Assembly (NCBI RefSeq): GCF_030409635.1
Contig: NZ_JAUFQF010000004.1
Coordinates: 1,088,241 to 1,152,240 of the forward strand
DNA length: 64,000 nucleotides
Source: Vibrio agarivorans
GTDB taxonomy: Bacteria > Pseudomonadota > Gammaproteobacteria > Enterobacterales > Vibrionaceae
Direction of reading: 5' to 3'
The position numbers and the translations under genes are program-made. Of this stretch, positions 17,790 through 26,130 are shown piece by piece. The stretch's first letter is position 1. Each line of letters begins with the position of its first letter. The notes beneath the pieces are model-generated. The model saw only the letters and a list, made by a program, of their open reading frames with translations, had not been told where the DNA came from and ran no database searches.

Positions 17790-19868
17790 TTACGCCTTAG
17801 CATAATGATCCCTTTCCCCCAACCATCGCTCAATAATCGCCTTAGCATTCTCCGGATACTGCTCATGAACATGACGAGCCAGTCTCTGCACCTCGGGAAT
17901 CAACCGTTGATCTCGAACCAAGTCCGCAATCTTAAAATCGGCCAAGCCCGTCTGCTTAGTACCAAGCAGCTCACCAGGCCCACGGATTTCTAAGTCTCGT
18001 TGTGCGATAACAAAGCCATCATTGCTCTCTCTGAGTACCGATAAGCGCTTCTGAGCGGTTTTAGATAGCGGAGAGTGATACAGCAGTACACAATGGCTTG
18101 CGACCGAACCACGGCCTACACGGCCACGTAGCTGGTGTAACTGCGCCAAACCAAGACGCTCTGGGTTTTCGATGATCATCAAGCTAGAGTTGGGCACATC
18201 TACGCCCACCTCAATCACAGTAGTGGCCACAAGCAGGTGCAGTTTGTTGTCTTTGAAATCTTGCATCACAGCTTGTTTCTCGGCAGATTTCATCCGTCCG
18301 TGCACCAACCCAATTTTTACATCAGGGATTTTTCGACTCAGCTCCTGAGCGATCTGTTCAGCCGCTTGCGCCTCAAGCACTTCAGATTCATCAATCAGCG
18401 TACACACCCAGTAAGCTTGCTTGCCTTCATTAAGGCAGGCACTTTTCACACGCTCAATAATGTCATCACGTTTGGTATCGGGAATCGCTACGGTTTGAAT
18501 TGGTGTCCGTCCCGGTGGTAGCTCATCGATAATTGAGGTATCCAAATCTGCATAAGCCGTCATTGCCAGTGTCCGAGGAATCGGTGTCGCGGTCATAACC
18601 AACTGATGAGGGAAAACGCCCTGTTTCTCGCCTTTTGCGCGCAGCTCTAAACGCTGGTGGACACCGAAGCGATGTTGCTCATCAATGATCACTAGTGCAA
18701 GTTTCTTAAACTCAACCTGCTCTTGGAATAGGGCATGTGTCCCAACGACCATTTGCGCCTCACCAGAAGCAATACGAGCTAACTCCTTTTCTCGCGCCTT
18801 TCCTTTAAGCTTGCCCGCCAACCAGCCGACAGAGATGCCCATCGAATCAAACCAACTGGCAAAGTTAGCCGCATGTTGCTCGGCTAAAAGCTCAGTTGGT
18901 GCCATTAAAGCCACCTGATAGCCATGCTCAATCGCTCTAACGGCGGCTAATGCGGCCACAAGCGTCTTACCTGAGCCGACATCCCCTTGAACCAGGCGCA
19001 TCATTGGATGAGGCTGAACAAGATCAGCTTCAATCTCACTGACAACTCTCTCCTGCGCGCCTGTCGGACGAAACGGCAGCAAATCGAGCAGCTGTTGCTT
19101 AAGTTTGTTTGAATCAGCAAGAGGCAAAGCCGCATCACGATGACCTTGTGTGCGCACAGCCAGCATAGAAAGGTTCTGCGCCATCAACTCTTCAAGTATC
19201 AAACGCAGCTGGGCAGGGTGTTTCCCTTCATCAAACGCTTCCATATCGAGATTAGGCGGGGGCCGATGAATCGTATGCAGAGCTTGCGAAAGCGTAATTT
19301 GATGGTCATAGAGACCGCTTGGCAGCAACTCTTGTACTGCACTTCCCTCGAGTAGCTTCAGGGCTTGGTCGGTCAAATTACGCAGCGTAATCTGTCTTAG
19401 GCCCTCTGTGGTTGGGTAAACGGGCGTGAGTGTATCTTCAAGCTTCTCGGTGCGCTCTGTTGTATGCAGCTTATATTCAGGGTGAACGATCTCCAGTCCC
19501 ATATTGCCACGCTTGAACTCACCATAGGCCACAACCGTTTTGCCCTGAGTGAAGTTATTTTTCATCCCTGCAGTGAAGTTGAAAAAGCGTAGCGTTACCG
19601 TGCCATTGCCATCACTGATTTTGACCGTCAACATTTTACGGCGACCGAAAATGGTATCCGTCGCCATCACTTGTCCTTTCACGCAGCCCCATAACCCAGG
19701 ATGGACGCGTGCCATGGGATAGATGCGCGTACGATCTTCATAGCGCAAGGGAAGGTGAAACAACAAATCTTGAACATTGTTGAGACCAATTTTTGTCAGT
19801 TTCTCGGCGACTTTAGCGCCAACACCGGTCAAAGAAGTCAGTGGAATAGCAGACAATAGTTGTGACAT
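17790..19868 (-). CDS. recG: ATP-dependent DNA helicase RecG
   Basis: RecG reverses stalled forks and drives branch migration of Holliday junctions. The 692-residue protein has the N-terminal wedge (OB-fold) domain with VKISDGNGTVTLRFFN around residues 83-97, then superfamily 2 helicase motifs: QGDVGSGKT (Walker A, about 294-302), DEQH (Walker B), the TATPIPRT motif and QLRGRVGRG (motif VI). Full length. It lies behind the rpmB promoter region, divergent from it. Confidence 0.97.
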   Translation of the reverse strand: MSQLLSAIPLTSLTGVGAKVAEKLTKIGLNNVQDLLFHLPLRYEDRTRIYPMARVHPGLWGCVKGQVMATDTIFGRRKMLTVKISDGNGTVTLRFFNFTAGMKNNFTQGKTVVAYGEFKRGNMGLEIVHPEYKLHTTERTEKLEDTLTPVYPTTEGLRQITLRNLTDQALKLLEGSAVQELLPSGLYDHQITLSQALHTIHRPPPNLDMEAFDEGKHPAQLRLILEELMAQNLSMLAVRTQGHRDAALPLADSNKLKQQLLDLLPFRPTGAQERVVSEIEADLVQPHPMMRLVQGDVGSGKTLVAALAAVRAIEHGYQVALMAPTELLAEQHAANFASWFDSMGISVGWLAGKLKGKAREKELARIASGEAQMVVGTHALFQEQVEFKKLALVIIDEQHRFGVHQRLELRAKGEKQGVFPHQLVMTATPIPRTLAMTAYADLDTSIIDELPPGRTPIQTVAIPDTKRDDIIERVKSACLNEGKQAYWVCTLIDESEVLEAQAAEQIAQELSRKIPDVKIGLVHGRMKSAEKQAVMQDFKDNKLHLLVATTVIEVGVDVPNSSLMIIENPERLGLAQLHQLRGRVGRGSVASHCVLLYHSPLSKTAQKRLSVLRESNDGFVIAQRDLEIRGPGELLGTKQTGLADFKIADLVRDQRLIPEVQRLARHVHEQYPENAKAIIERWLGERDHYAKA

Positions 19869-20027
19869 AGCAAAAAAATTTGTGTGAGATTAAAGTTAGT
19901 TAATCATTTGGCTGTGTATTTGTACAGTTTTAACTCAAAACTCGCCAATGATGTGCATCACATAAAGCCTTATCAAATATGGATTTTGGCGCATTTCAGT
20001 CACTTAAAACTAAATGACGAATTTTAG

Positions 20028-20055
20028 TTGTTCACCCGAAGAAATCTGCTACAAT
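20028..20055 (+). promoter_or_regulatory. Upstream promoter candidate for rpmB
   Basis: TTGTTC at 20028-20033 and TACAAT at 20050-20055 are separated by 16 bases, a reasonable sigma-70 match. It points toward rpmB and lies in the 425-base recG-rpmB gap. Confidence 0.55.
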
Positions 20056-20134
20056 CCTCCGACAATTTTTAACCTAATTTCAGCTCTGCTCAAAAAAAGA
20101 TCACGAAAACCTGCAAAAAGGATCTGTTCGGGTC

Positions 20135-20163
20135 TTGAGCAATGCTAGTCAAGTTAGTATAAT
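20135..20163 (+). promoter_or_regulatory. Main sigma-70 promoter candidate for rpmBG
   Basis: TTGAGC at 20135-20140 and a perfect TATAAT at 20158-20163 with 17 bases between. The GCGCGACC stretch just after it resembles a GC-rich discriminator, typical of stringently controlled ribosomal genes. The predicted start is about 120 bases before rpmB. Confidence 0.8.
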
Positions 20164-20185
20164 GCGCGACCTTTGATAGCCTTGT

Positions 20186-20244
20186 ATGGATTTTCCATAA
20201 CGGTTTTTACCTCTAGATTCTGCTTTATTCAGAAATAGAGAGGT
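20186..20244 (+). promoter_or_regulatory. Structured 5' leader of rpmB mRNA
   Basis: Two hairpins can form: ATGGA-TTT-TCCAT (20186-20198), and a longer one whose outer stem is ACCTCT/AGAGGT (20209-20214 with 20239-20244) and whose inner stem is TTCTG/CAGAA (20218-20222 with 20230-20234). They lie between the promoter and the rpmB ribosome site, with no T tract. This could be a ribosomal-protein autoregulatory leader, but nothing in the sequence proves it. Confidence 0.4.
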
Positions 20245-20293
20245 TCGGCCACCAAGGTTGATATCGAGCTGAAACGATTTGGAGAAGACATTC

Positions 20294-20530
20294 ATGTCCC
20301 GAGTATGCCAAGTAACTGGTAAGCGTCCAGTAACGGGTAACAACCGTTCACACGCACGCAATGCTACTAAGCGCCGTTTTCTGCCGAACCTACAAACTCA
20401 TCGTTTCTGGGTAGAGAGCGAAAAACGTTTTGTTAAACTACGTCTAACTGCTAAAGGCATGCGTATCATTGATAAGAAAGGCATCGATGCTGTTCTTGTT
20501 GATATTCGTGCACGTGGCGAAAACGTTTAA
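20294..20530 (+). CDS. rpmB: 50S ribosomal protein L28
   Basis: L28 is a 78-residue protein of the large ribosomal subunit. The sequence starts [20 protein letters not shown] and continues with [15 protein letters not shown], typical of L28. ATG 20294 is preferred over an in-frame start at 20279 (which adds five residues) because homologues start here. It is followed 13 bases later by rpmG; both share one promoter region. Confidence 0.98.
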   Translation: MSRVCQVTGKRPVTGNNRSHARNATKRRFLPNLQTHRFWVESEKRFVKLRLTAKGMRIIDKKGIDAVLVDIRARGENV

Positions 20531-20543
20531 GAGGAATTAGGCA

Positions 20544-20711
20544 ATGGCTAAAGGCATTCGTGAGAAAATCCGTCTAGTATCATCTGCTGGTACTGGTCAC
20601 TTCTACACAACTGACAAAAACAAGCGTAACATGCCAGGCAAATTTGAGATCAAAAAGTTTGATCCAGTAGTTCGCCAACACGTTATGTACAAAGAAGCTA
20701 AAATCAAGTAA
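20544..20711 (+). CDS. rpmG: 50S ribosomal protein L33
   Basis: A 55-residue frame beginning [20 protein letters not shown] and ending VMYKEAKIK, the complete L33 of gammaproteobacteria. It lacks the two CxxC zinc motifs, so it is the zinc-independent (C-minus) form. AGAGGA lies upstream. It is the second gene of the rpmB-rpmG pair and is followed by a terminator. Confidence 0.97.
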   Translation: MAKGIREKIRLVSSAGTGHFYTTDKNKRNMPGKFEIKKFDPVVRQHVMYKEAKIK

Positions 20712-20737
20712 TTGATCGCTTCCTTGAAGATTGTGTT

Positions 20738-20766
20738 AAAACCCGGCTTTCGAGTCGGGTTTTTTA
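20738..20766 (+). terminator. Terminator of rpmBG
   Basis: CCCGGCT and AGTCGGG (one G-T pair) form the stem around TTCG, flanked by AAAA on the left and TTTTTT on the right. It lies 27 bases after the rpmG stop. Confidence 0.92.
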
Positions 20767-20884
20767 TTGCTTGAAGAAAAAGGTACAAGAAGAAAGGGCG
20801 CTTCGCTTCAAGGTAAAAGGCAACTGCGCGTTACCCTCGATTAATTTACCCTCAAAGCTTGTGAGTAGCTCAAATGCCGATAAA

Positions 20885-20940
20885 GTCCCTTGTCCCTTGT
20901 CCCTTGTCCCTTGTCCCTTGTCCCTTGTCCCTTGTCCATT
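20885..20940 (+). repeat. Heptamer tandem array 1 (GTCCCTT, eight units)
   Basis: Seven perfect copies of GTCCCTT (a rotation of CCCTTGT) and one final variant GTCCATT. It lies between the rpmG terminator and the next gene in a 320-base gap that otherwise holds no gene. A GAAGAAAAAGG motif lies at 20773-20783. A 64-residue frame opposite it is an artefact of the repeat. Confidence 0.95.
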
Positions 20941-21031
20941 GCCCCGTAAACGACTCACCCCAAGTCCTTCCCCAACCTCAAAATATCCCGTAAAGTATCC
21001 TCATATCAATAACTAAACCGAGGGTGAGCAC

Positions 21032-21541
21032 ATGCGAAAGAGATCAACCCAGCGCCAGCGCCGTTGGAACAACATACTAATTCTCGGCATCATCGCATTT
21101 ATGGTGCTCATGAACGCGCCTAAGCTAATCCAAACTTATCTAATTGGTGAAGCCGAACCAGAAATAATAGAACCCATTGAAGTGGCCTCATCGCTCCCAA
21201 AACTCCTAGATCCCAACCACAAAGTCGAGGCCCTATACTTCAATGGCGCAGAGTTCAAATGGAAAGATAGCCAATGGACGTCTAACTTAAACATTAAAGA
21301 CGTGCCTGTTTCAGAGCTCATCACCCGTTGGCGAGCTTTAGAGGGTACCCTGTTAGAAGAAGACGTCTTTACAGCGATTCGCTCAAGCCTAGGATCACCC
21401 GAAACGATCGAGGTGTGGTATCAAGACGTAGAAGAGCCACACAGAATCACTTTCTACCGTAGCGATGAATTTTGGGTATTCCAAAACTGGCAGCAGCAGT
21501 GGATAGCGATTTCATTTGATGTCGACTATTTGATACCGTAA
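21032..21541 (+). CDS. Hypothetical membrane-anchored protein
   Basis: I cannot assign a family name. The 169-residue protein has a very basic start (RKRSTQRQRRW), one transmembrane helix (residues 14-27, ILILGIIAFMVLM) and a periplasmic domain of about 130 residues. The domain contains several Trp and a repeated W-x-L/V pattern. GAGGGTGAG precedes the ATG. It lies upstream of mutM, which is where Vibrio genomes carry a conserved hypothetical gene. Confidence 0.75.
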   Translation: MRKRSTQRQRRWNNILILGIIAFMVLMNAPKLIQTYLIGEAEPEIIEPIEVASSLPKLLDPNHKVEALYFNGAEFKWKDSQWTSNLNIKDVPVSELITRWRALEGTLLEEDVFTAIRSSLGSPETIEVWYQDVEEPHRITFYRSDEFWVFQNWQQQWIAISFDVDYLIP

Positions 21542-21629
21542 CCAAAACCTTGGCACCCAGAGCAAAATTCTGACACCTAAAGCAAGCGTCTGAAAAAAGT
21601 CTGTCACCCTAAACCAAAGTCGTCATTCT

Positions 21630-21667
21630 GAACAAAACGCGTCATCCTGAACTCGTTTCAGGATCTA
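21630..21667. repeat. Dispersed repeat, GTCATCCTGAACTCGTTTCAGGATC type
   Basis: GTCATTCTGAAC and GTCATCCTGAAC lie in tandem, the second followed by TCGTTTCAGGATCTACC, which forms a CCTGAA/TTCAGG hairpin. It is a relative of the element at 4236-4309. It lies just before mutM. Confidence 0.75.
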
Positions 21668-21686
21668 CCCAAAGCGAGCACAACCC

Positions 21687-22502
21687 ATGCCCGAACTACC
21701 CGAAGTCGAAGTCAGCCGCCTAGGCATCACCCCACACCTCAAAGGCCAAACCATCGCCAAGTTCTCCTTCAGAGCCCCTAAACTACGTTGGGATATCCCT
21801 CAAAAGGAGCTAAAGCAACTTGAAGGGCAGGTCATCACCCAAATTTCCCGCCGAGCAAAATACTTGTTAATCGAAACGCTCAAAGGCACAGCAATTGTTC
21901 ATCTAGGAATGTCGGGTTCATTGCGTGTGCTAGATGCTGATTTTCCGGCAGCCAAGCATGATCACGTTGATCTTCAGCTCACTAATGGAAAAATCCTCCG
22001 TTACAACGACCCTAGGCGCTTCGGAGCGTGGCTTTGGTGTGAGAAAGGTGAATCTCATCCAGTATTAGAGAATATCGGACCAGAGCCATTATCTAATGAG
22101 TTCAATGCTGACTATATATTACGAAAGGCTAGGGGTAAGCGCACGGCTGTTAAGTCGTTTATTATGGATAATAAATATGTGGTAGGCGTGGGGAACATCT
22201 ATGCCAATGAGGCACTGTTTTCTGCTAAAATATCTCCTTTAAGACCAGCTAGCCAGTTGTCGATTTTGGAATGGCAACGTTTCGTGAATGCGATAAAAAA
22301 AGTGTTACATCGCGCTATTGAGCAGGGGGGGACGACATTGAATGATTTCTCGCGCCCCGATGGCAAGCCAGGCTATTTTGCACAAGAACTCAATGTGTAT
22401 GGTCGTGCTGGCGAGCCTTGCTTACACTGTGGCTCCGTCATAAAGGAAGAAAAAATTGCTCAAAGGAATACCTTCTATTGTGACCGATGCCAAGCAATGT
22501 AA
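21687..22502 (+). CDS. mutM: Formamidopyrimidine-DNA glycosylase MutM (Fpg)
   Basis: MutM excises 8-oxoguanine and formamidopyrimidines and cuts the abasic site. The protein starts MPELPEVE: the catalytic Pro2 and Glu3 are present. Other elements are the helix-two-turn-helix region ([13 protein letters not shown]) and the C-terminal zinc finger CLHC...CDRC. The 271-residue length is normal. It heads the LPS core block, as in other vibrios; there is no clear ribosome site ahead of its ATG. Confidence 0.97.
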   Translation: MPELPEVEVSRLGITPHLKGQTIAKFSFRAPKLRWDIPQKELKQLEGQVITQISRRAKYLLIETLKGTAIVHLGMSGSLRVLDADFPAAKHDHVDLQLTNGKILRYNDPRRFGAWLWCEKGESHPVLENIGPEPLSNEFNADYILRKARGKRTAVKSFIMDNKYVVGVGNIYANEALFSAKISPLRPASQLSILEWQRFVNAIKKVLHRAIEQGGTTLNDFSRPDGKPGYFAQELNVYGRAGEPCLHCGSVIKEEKIAQRNTFYCDRCQAM

Positions 22503-22531
22503 CACGAGCCCCTTTTTTAGAGAGTAGCAAT

Positions 22532-22972
22532 ATGAGTATAGTTTATGTGTCAGGGACATTTGACTTGTTCCACAGTAACCACCTAAAAATGATCAATTAT
22601 GGAAAAGGCCTGGGTGACACACTGATTGTTGGTGTAAGTACCGATGAGTTGGTGTGTTCATACAAAAAACCGCCAGTGGTACCTTTTGAAGAACGCATTG
22701 CTATCATTGAAGGGTTACGTGCACCAGATTTAGTCATTCCGCAACACACGTTAGAACATACCGAAACTGTACAAAAATTAAACATTGATAAGTTTGTGAT
22801 TGGTGATGACTGGTTTGGTAAGTATGACTACCTGAAAGAGCTTGGAGTGGAAGTGTACTACCTACCGTATGGAATGGGTGTAAGCTCAACGACTCTGAAG
22901 CAGAGAATTTACGATCAATACAAACAGCTTATAAAGGACAGTGATGAACATCCGATCCCAGAGCCAAAATAA
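22532..22972 (+). CDS. Cytidylyltransferase-like protein (TagD family)
   Basis: This 146-residue nucleotidyltransferase resembles glycerol-3-phosphate cytidylyltransferase, which makes CDP-glycerol or another CDP-linked polyol from CTP. Motifs seen are GTFDLFHSNH near the N-terminus (in place of the usual HxGH) and GMGVSSTTLK for the second nucleotide-binding motif. ATG 22532 is chosen as the start of the conserved YVSGTFD. It overlaps the following SDR gene; together with the LicD gene it forms a three-gene cassette that probably adds a phosphorylated substituent to LPS. The substrate is not determinable from sequence. Confidence 0.8.
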   Translation: MSIVYVSGTFDLFHSNHLKMINYGKGLGDTLIVGVSTDELVCSYKKPPVVPFEERIAIIEGLRAPDLVIPQHTLEHTETVQKLNIDKFVIGDDWFGKYDYLKELGVEVYYLPYGMGVSSTTLKQRIYDQYKQLIKDSDEHPIPEPK

Positions 22973-23588
22973 AATTCAGGTATTAATCACCGGTGGCAAC
23001 GGTGATATCGCTAAAGCTCTCAAAGCGGCTCTGATAGTTAGCCAAGATTATGATATCCATACGCCAAGTCGAACTGAGCTCGATGTTACTTTGATTGATA
23101 GTGTGAAAACTTACTTTCAAAAACGTCACTTTGATATTGTCATAAATGCAGCAGGTACATTGTATTCTGCGAGGATTGAGGAGTCAGATCCCGAGCTGTG
23201 GATCAAAGATATTAACGTTAACCTTATCGGGGTATATCTATGCTGTAAGTTTACGTTGGCCCAAAATAACGAGACAAGAGTAATAAATATTGCCTCGACA
23301 GCTGCCTACAACGCCTACAAAGATTGGACCTCATACTGCGCGTCAAAAGCTGGTGTTCTCAAGCTTTCTGGCGGGTTGGTCCATGATGGTTACGATGTGG
23401 TTGCGATGTGCCCAGGGGCTATTGATACTAAAATTCGTCAAAAGTTGACCATCAGCAATAATAATGTGATGAGCATCGAAGAGGGTATTGCCCCTATTTT
23501 GCGTGCGGTAAAAGGACAGTATGAGAGTGGTGATATTGTGTTTTATCGCAAGGGTGTTGAGCAAGTATTAAAATATGACACGTTGTAG
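22944..23588 (+). CDS. Short-chain dehydrogenase/reductase
   Basis: An SDR enzyme of 214 residues. The Rossmann motif TGGNGDIAKAL is near the N-terminus, NAAG is the expected fold marker, and the catalytic Tyr-x-x-x-Lys is in SYCASK. ATG 22944 is chosen because AAGGA precedes it by five bases; an in-frame GTG lies at 22941. It overlaps the cytidylyltransferase gene by 29 bases and its stop overlaps the LicD start. In this context it may make the polyol or sugar that is activated with CTP. Confidence 0.8.
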   Translation: MNIRSQSQNKIQVLITGGNGDIAKALKAALIVSQDYDIHTPSRTELDVTLIDSVKTYFQKRHFDIVINAAGTLYSARIEESDPELWIKDINVNLIGVYLCCKFTLAQNNETRVINIASTAAYNAYKDWTSYCASKAGVLKLSGGLVHDGYDVVAMCPGAIDTKIRQKLTISNNNVMSIEEGIAPILRAVKGQYESGDIVFYRKGVEQVLKYDTL

Positions 23589-24418
23589 TGAGCAATGAAG
23601 GTCGACAAATAGACAAAAAGAGGTTTAGTGTGGAATACAACAACTACGATATAAATGAAGTACACAGTAAGTTGACAGAGATGCTCAAGGAATTACTTGA
23701 TTTTTTTGATAAGGAAAATATTCGCTATGTAGCGATAGGTGGTACGGCTTTGGGGGCATATCGCCATTCTGGCTACATCCCTTGGGATGATGATGTTGAT
23801 TTGGCGATTCCGCGTGATGATTACGAGCGCATGATTAAATTAGCGCCAAAATTTCCAAAAAGTTTGTTTTTACAAAATTACCTCACTGACTCAGGATTTC
23901 ATCTCTTTTTTTCCAAAGTACGCTTGAACAATACGACATTTGTGGAGGAACGATTTGAGCACAGCGAAATGCACCAAGGGCTGTTTATTGACATTTTACC
24001 GATGGATAAGAACACCACTAAAGCTGATGACAAAGCAGTATTTGATATCACTAATGCCTTCTCTCGTCGAGTCAAACCATACCCAGGGCTGCTAGGCAGT
24101 TTGCGTAAGACCATCTATACGCTGGTTTACCCACATCCGCTTAAAACCTATCAGAAGGTTAATGAGTGCATGGCAAAATACAATGACCAAAAACCGGTTT
24201 CATGGAGCACTATGGGGCATGAGGATAGCTTTCTAGAAGAAGATATCTTCCCTGCTAAGGAGCTTGATTTTGATGGTTTGAAGCTAAAAGTACCGAAAAA
24301 TATTATCGGATATTTGAGTTCGAAATATGGCCCAAACTACATGACCCCGCCGCCAGTAGAGAAGCGTACACCGCCGCATAAAATCATCGAAGTCGACTTA
24401 ACCCAAGGCTTGAGATAG
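23588..24418 (+). CDS. LicD-family phosphotransferase
   Basis: LicD-family proteins transfer phosphocholine or similar phospho-substituents from CDP carriers to glycans. The sequence has VAIGGTALGAYRHSGYIPWDDDVDLAIPRDD, the LicD nucleotidyltransferase-like core with its DDD metal site at about residues 67-73. It starts at GTG 23588, overlapping the SDR stop. Together with the two genes before it, this suggests transfer of a phosphorylated group to the LPS core. Acceptor unknown. Confidence 0.85.
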   Translation: MSNEGRQIDKKRFSVEYNNYDINEVHSKLTEMLKELLDFFDKENIRYVAIGGTALGAYRHSGYIPWDDDVDLAIPRDDYERMIKLAPKFPKSLFLQNYLTDSGFHLFFSKVRLNNTTFVEERFEHSEMHQGLFIDILPMDKNTTKADDKAVFDITNAFSRRVKPYPGLLGSLRKTIYTLVYPHPLKTYQKVNECMAKYNDQKPVSWSTMGHEDSFLEEDIFPAKELDFDGLKLKVPKNIIGYLSSKYGPNYMTPPPVEKRTPPHKIIEVDLTQGLR

Positions 24419-24434
24419 TTTACGAGGAATCAAC

Positions 24435-25196
24435 ATGTCTACATTAGCAGTTGCGCTGATTGTAAAAAATGAGCAAGCAAAGCTTGCTCGCTGTCTAGAT
24501 AGCGTACGTGAGTGGGCGGATGAAATTGTCCTATTAGATTCAGGCAGCACGGATGAGACTGAAACGATAGCGAGAAAGTACACCTCCAAGTTTTATGTGA
24601 ATACTGATTGGCAAGGTTTTGGTAAGCAAAGGCAACGGGCTGAAGCTTATGTAGAGTCGGATTTTATACTGTGGTTAGATGCCGATGAAGTGGTTTCTCA
24701 AGAGCTAAAAGTCAGTATTGGCCGAGCGATAGAAGCTCATAGCGAAGGCAGTGTGTATCAACTCAATCGTAAAAATTCGGCTTATGGGAAAACGATTGAT
24801 CATAGTGGTTGGTCGCCAGACTGGATTGTTCGTTTATATAAGCGTGGTGATGCAGCTTATACAGACTCACTTGTTCATGAAAAAGTCGCGCATCAGGGAC
24901 CGAGTGTAAAGCTTGATGGTTACTTGTATCACGATACCTATGAAAACTTGCATCATCACATTCGAAAAAGCACCCACTACATTGAATTGTGGGCGGATGA
25001 GCGAGAAGGTCGTAAAAAAGGTGGCTTGTTTTCAGCATTAACGCACGCATTTTGGGCATTTATCCGTATGTTCATTTTTCAAAAAGGCTTTTTGGATGGC
25101 CGACACGGGTTTGTGATTGCTTGGATGGCAATGCACTCTACGTTTGTAAAATATATGGACCTTTATTTCCGAGATTACGTCAAGAGACAGCAATAG
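24435..25196 (+). CDS. Family 2 glycosyltransferase, WaaE/KdtX-like
   Basis: This 253-residue enzyme resembles the WaaE/KdtX/LgtF group, beta-1,4-glucosyltransferases that act on heptose I of the LPS inner core. Motifs are the N-terminal GT2 start (VALIVKNEQAKL), the DSGSTDET loop, LDADEV (the DxD-like metal site) and the HEKV segment. It lies on the cytoplasmic side of the inner membrane. A four-gene run of core transferases follows with almost no gaps. Confidence 0.85.
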   Translation: MSTLAVALIVKNEQAKLARCLDSVREWADEIVLLDSGSTDETETIARKYTSKFYVNTDWQGFGKQRQRAEAYVESDFILWLDADEVVSQELKVSIGRAIEAHSEGSVYQLNRKNSAYGKTIDHSGWSPDWIVRLYKRGDAAYTDSLVHEKVAHQGPSVKLDGYLYHDTYENLHHHIRKSTHYIELWADEREGRKKGGLFSALTHAFWAFIRMFIFQKGFLDGRHGFVIAWMAMHSTFVKYMDLYFRDYVKRQQ

Positions 25197-25197
25197 T

Positions 25198-26130
25198 ATG
25201 TTCAAGTTTTATGTAAGAAAGCTAGCGTGGTTGTGTATCCCCCGCTTTATACTGCAGCGCTACCGTACTCACCTTGAAAAAAAATGGCATAATCAACACG
25301 AGTATATTCAGACTCGTATTAACTACTATTGCGCGCTTAAGCAGGGCTTTTCCCTAGATGCTAAAGCTACAACGTACAACTCATACCAACGCAAGGGAAA
25401 TACGGCATATTTTCTCGATTTAAAAGAATACTTGCGTTATTTTCCACGTACTTTTCGATTCTTGTACCACTTTGGTGATGAGACTCATGTTAACGATAAA
25501 CCGACTCTCTTTAAAGCGCGACCGCAGCGCTCAGAAAACGAAAACTCCGTACTGTTTAAGCTCGATACACCAAGACATTTTCGTTTTGTCAATGATACGA
25601 CATCATTTCGAGATAAGAAAAATATGGCGATATTTCGTGGTGCCGTGCACGGCGAACAATCGCATCGTGTCAGTTTTATGAGAAAAATGTTTGATCACCC
25701 TTTGATGGATGCTGGCCAGCCAAATTTTAGTGATTCAGAGTATTTTGAAACACGATGGCAAAAGCCTTATATGGATGTCAATGAGCAGCTTCAATACAAG
25801 TTTTTGGTGTGTTTAGAAGGTAACGATGTAGCTTCAAACCTGAAATGGGCGATGTCTTCCAACTCAGTGGTGATCACGCCAAAGATGAAATTTGAAACTT
25901 GGTTTATGGAGGGCAAGCTTGAGGCGGGTGTGCACTATATTGAAGTTAAAGATGATTGGTCAGACTTTGATGAGAAAATGGCCTACTACTTGGCTAACCC
26001 AGAGAAAGCGGAAGCAATTATAAAGAATGCACACGCGCACGTCGCACCGTTTCTGAACTCAGAACTAGAGCGGTTAGTGTGTATCAAAACGCTTGAGCGC
26101 TACTTTGAATTGTCGTCGCAGGTAATATGA
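25198..26130 (+). CDS. Family 90 glycosyltransferase (LpsA-like)
   Basis: A 310-residue protein of the GT90/CAP10 family, whose bacterial members (LpsA) add sugars to LPS. Typical segments are RHFRFVNDTTSFRDKKNMAIFRGA (residues 122-145, here abbreviated) and LEGNDVASNLKWAMSSNSVV near residue 212. The start lies one base after the preceding stop. The ATG of the next gene overlaps its stop (ATGA). Its sugar donor cannot be told from sequence. Confidence 0.85.
   Translation: MFKFYVRKLAWLCIPRFILQRYRTHLEKKWHNQHEYIQTRINYYCALKQGFSLDAKATTYNSYQRKGNTAYFLDLKEYLRYFPRTFRFLYHFGDETHVNDKPTLFKARPQRSENENSVLFKLDTPRHFRFVNDTTSFRDKKNMAIFRGAVHGEQSHRVSFMRKMFDHPLMDAGQPNFSDSEYFETRWQKPYMDVNEQLQYKFLVCLEGNDVASNLKWAMSSNSVVITPKMKFETWFMEGKLEAGVHYIEVKDDWSDFDEKMAYYLANPEKAEAIIKNAHAHVAPFLNSELERLVCIKTLERYFELSSQVI

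Noticed and set aside
19947..19962. CRP site (AATGATGTGCATCACA) in the recG-rpmB gap
   Set aside because: The right half-site is perfect but the left matches only three of five bases; the position, far upstream of both promoter candidates, is not convincing.
20764..20958. A 64-codon minus-strand frame over heptamer array 1 (GQGTRDK repeats)
   Set aside because: It is the translation of the repeat and lacks a ribosome site; three heptamers make a seven-codon period in any frame.
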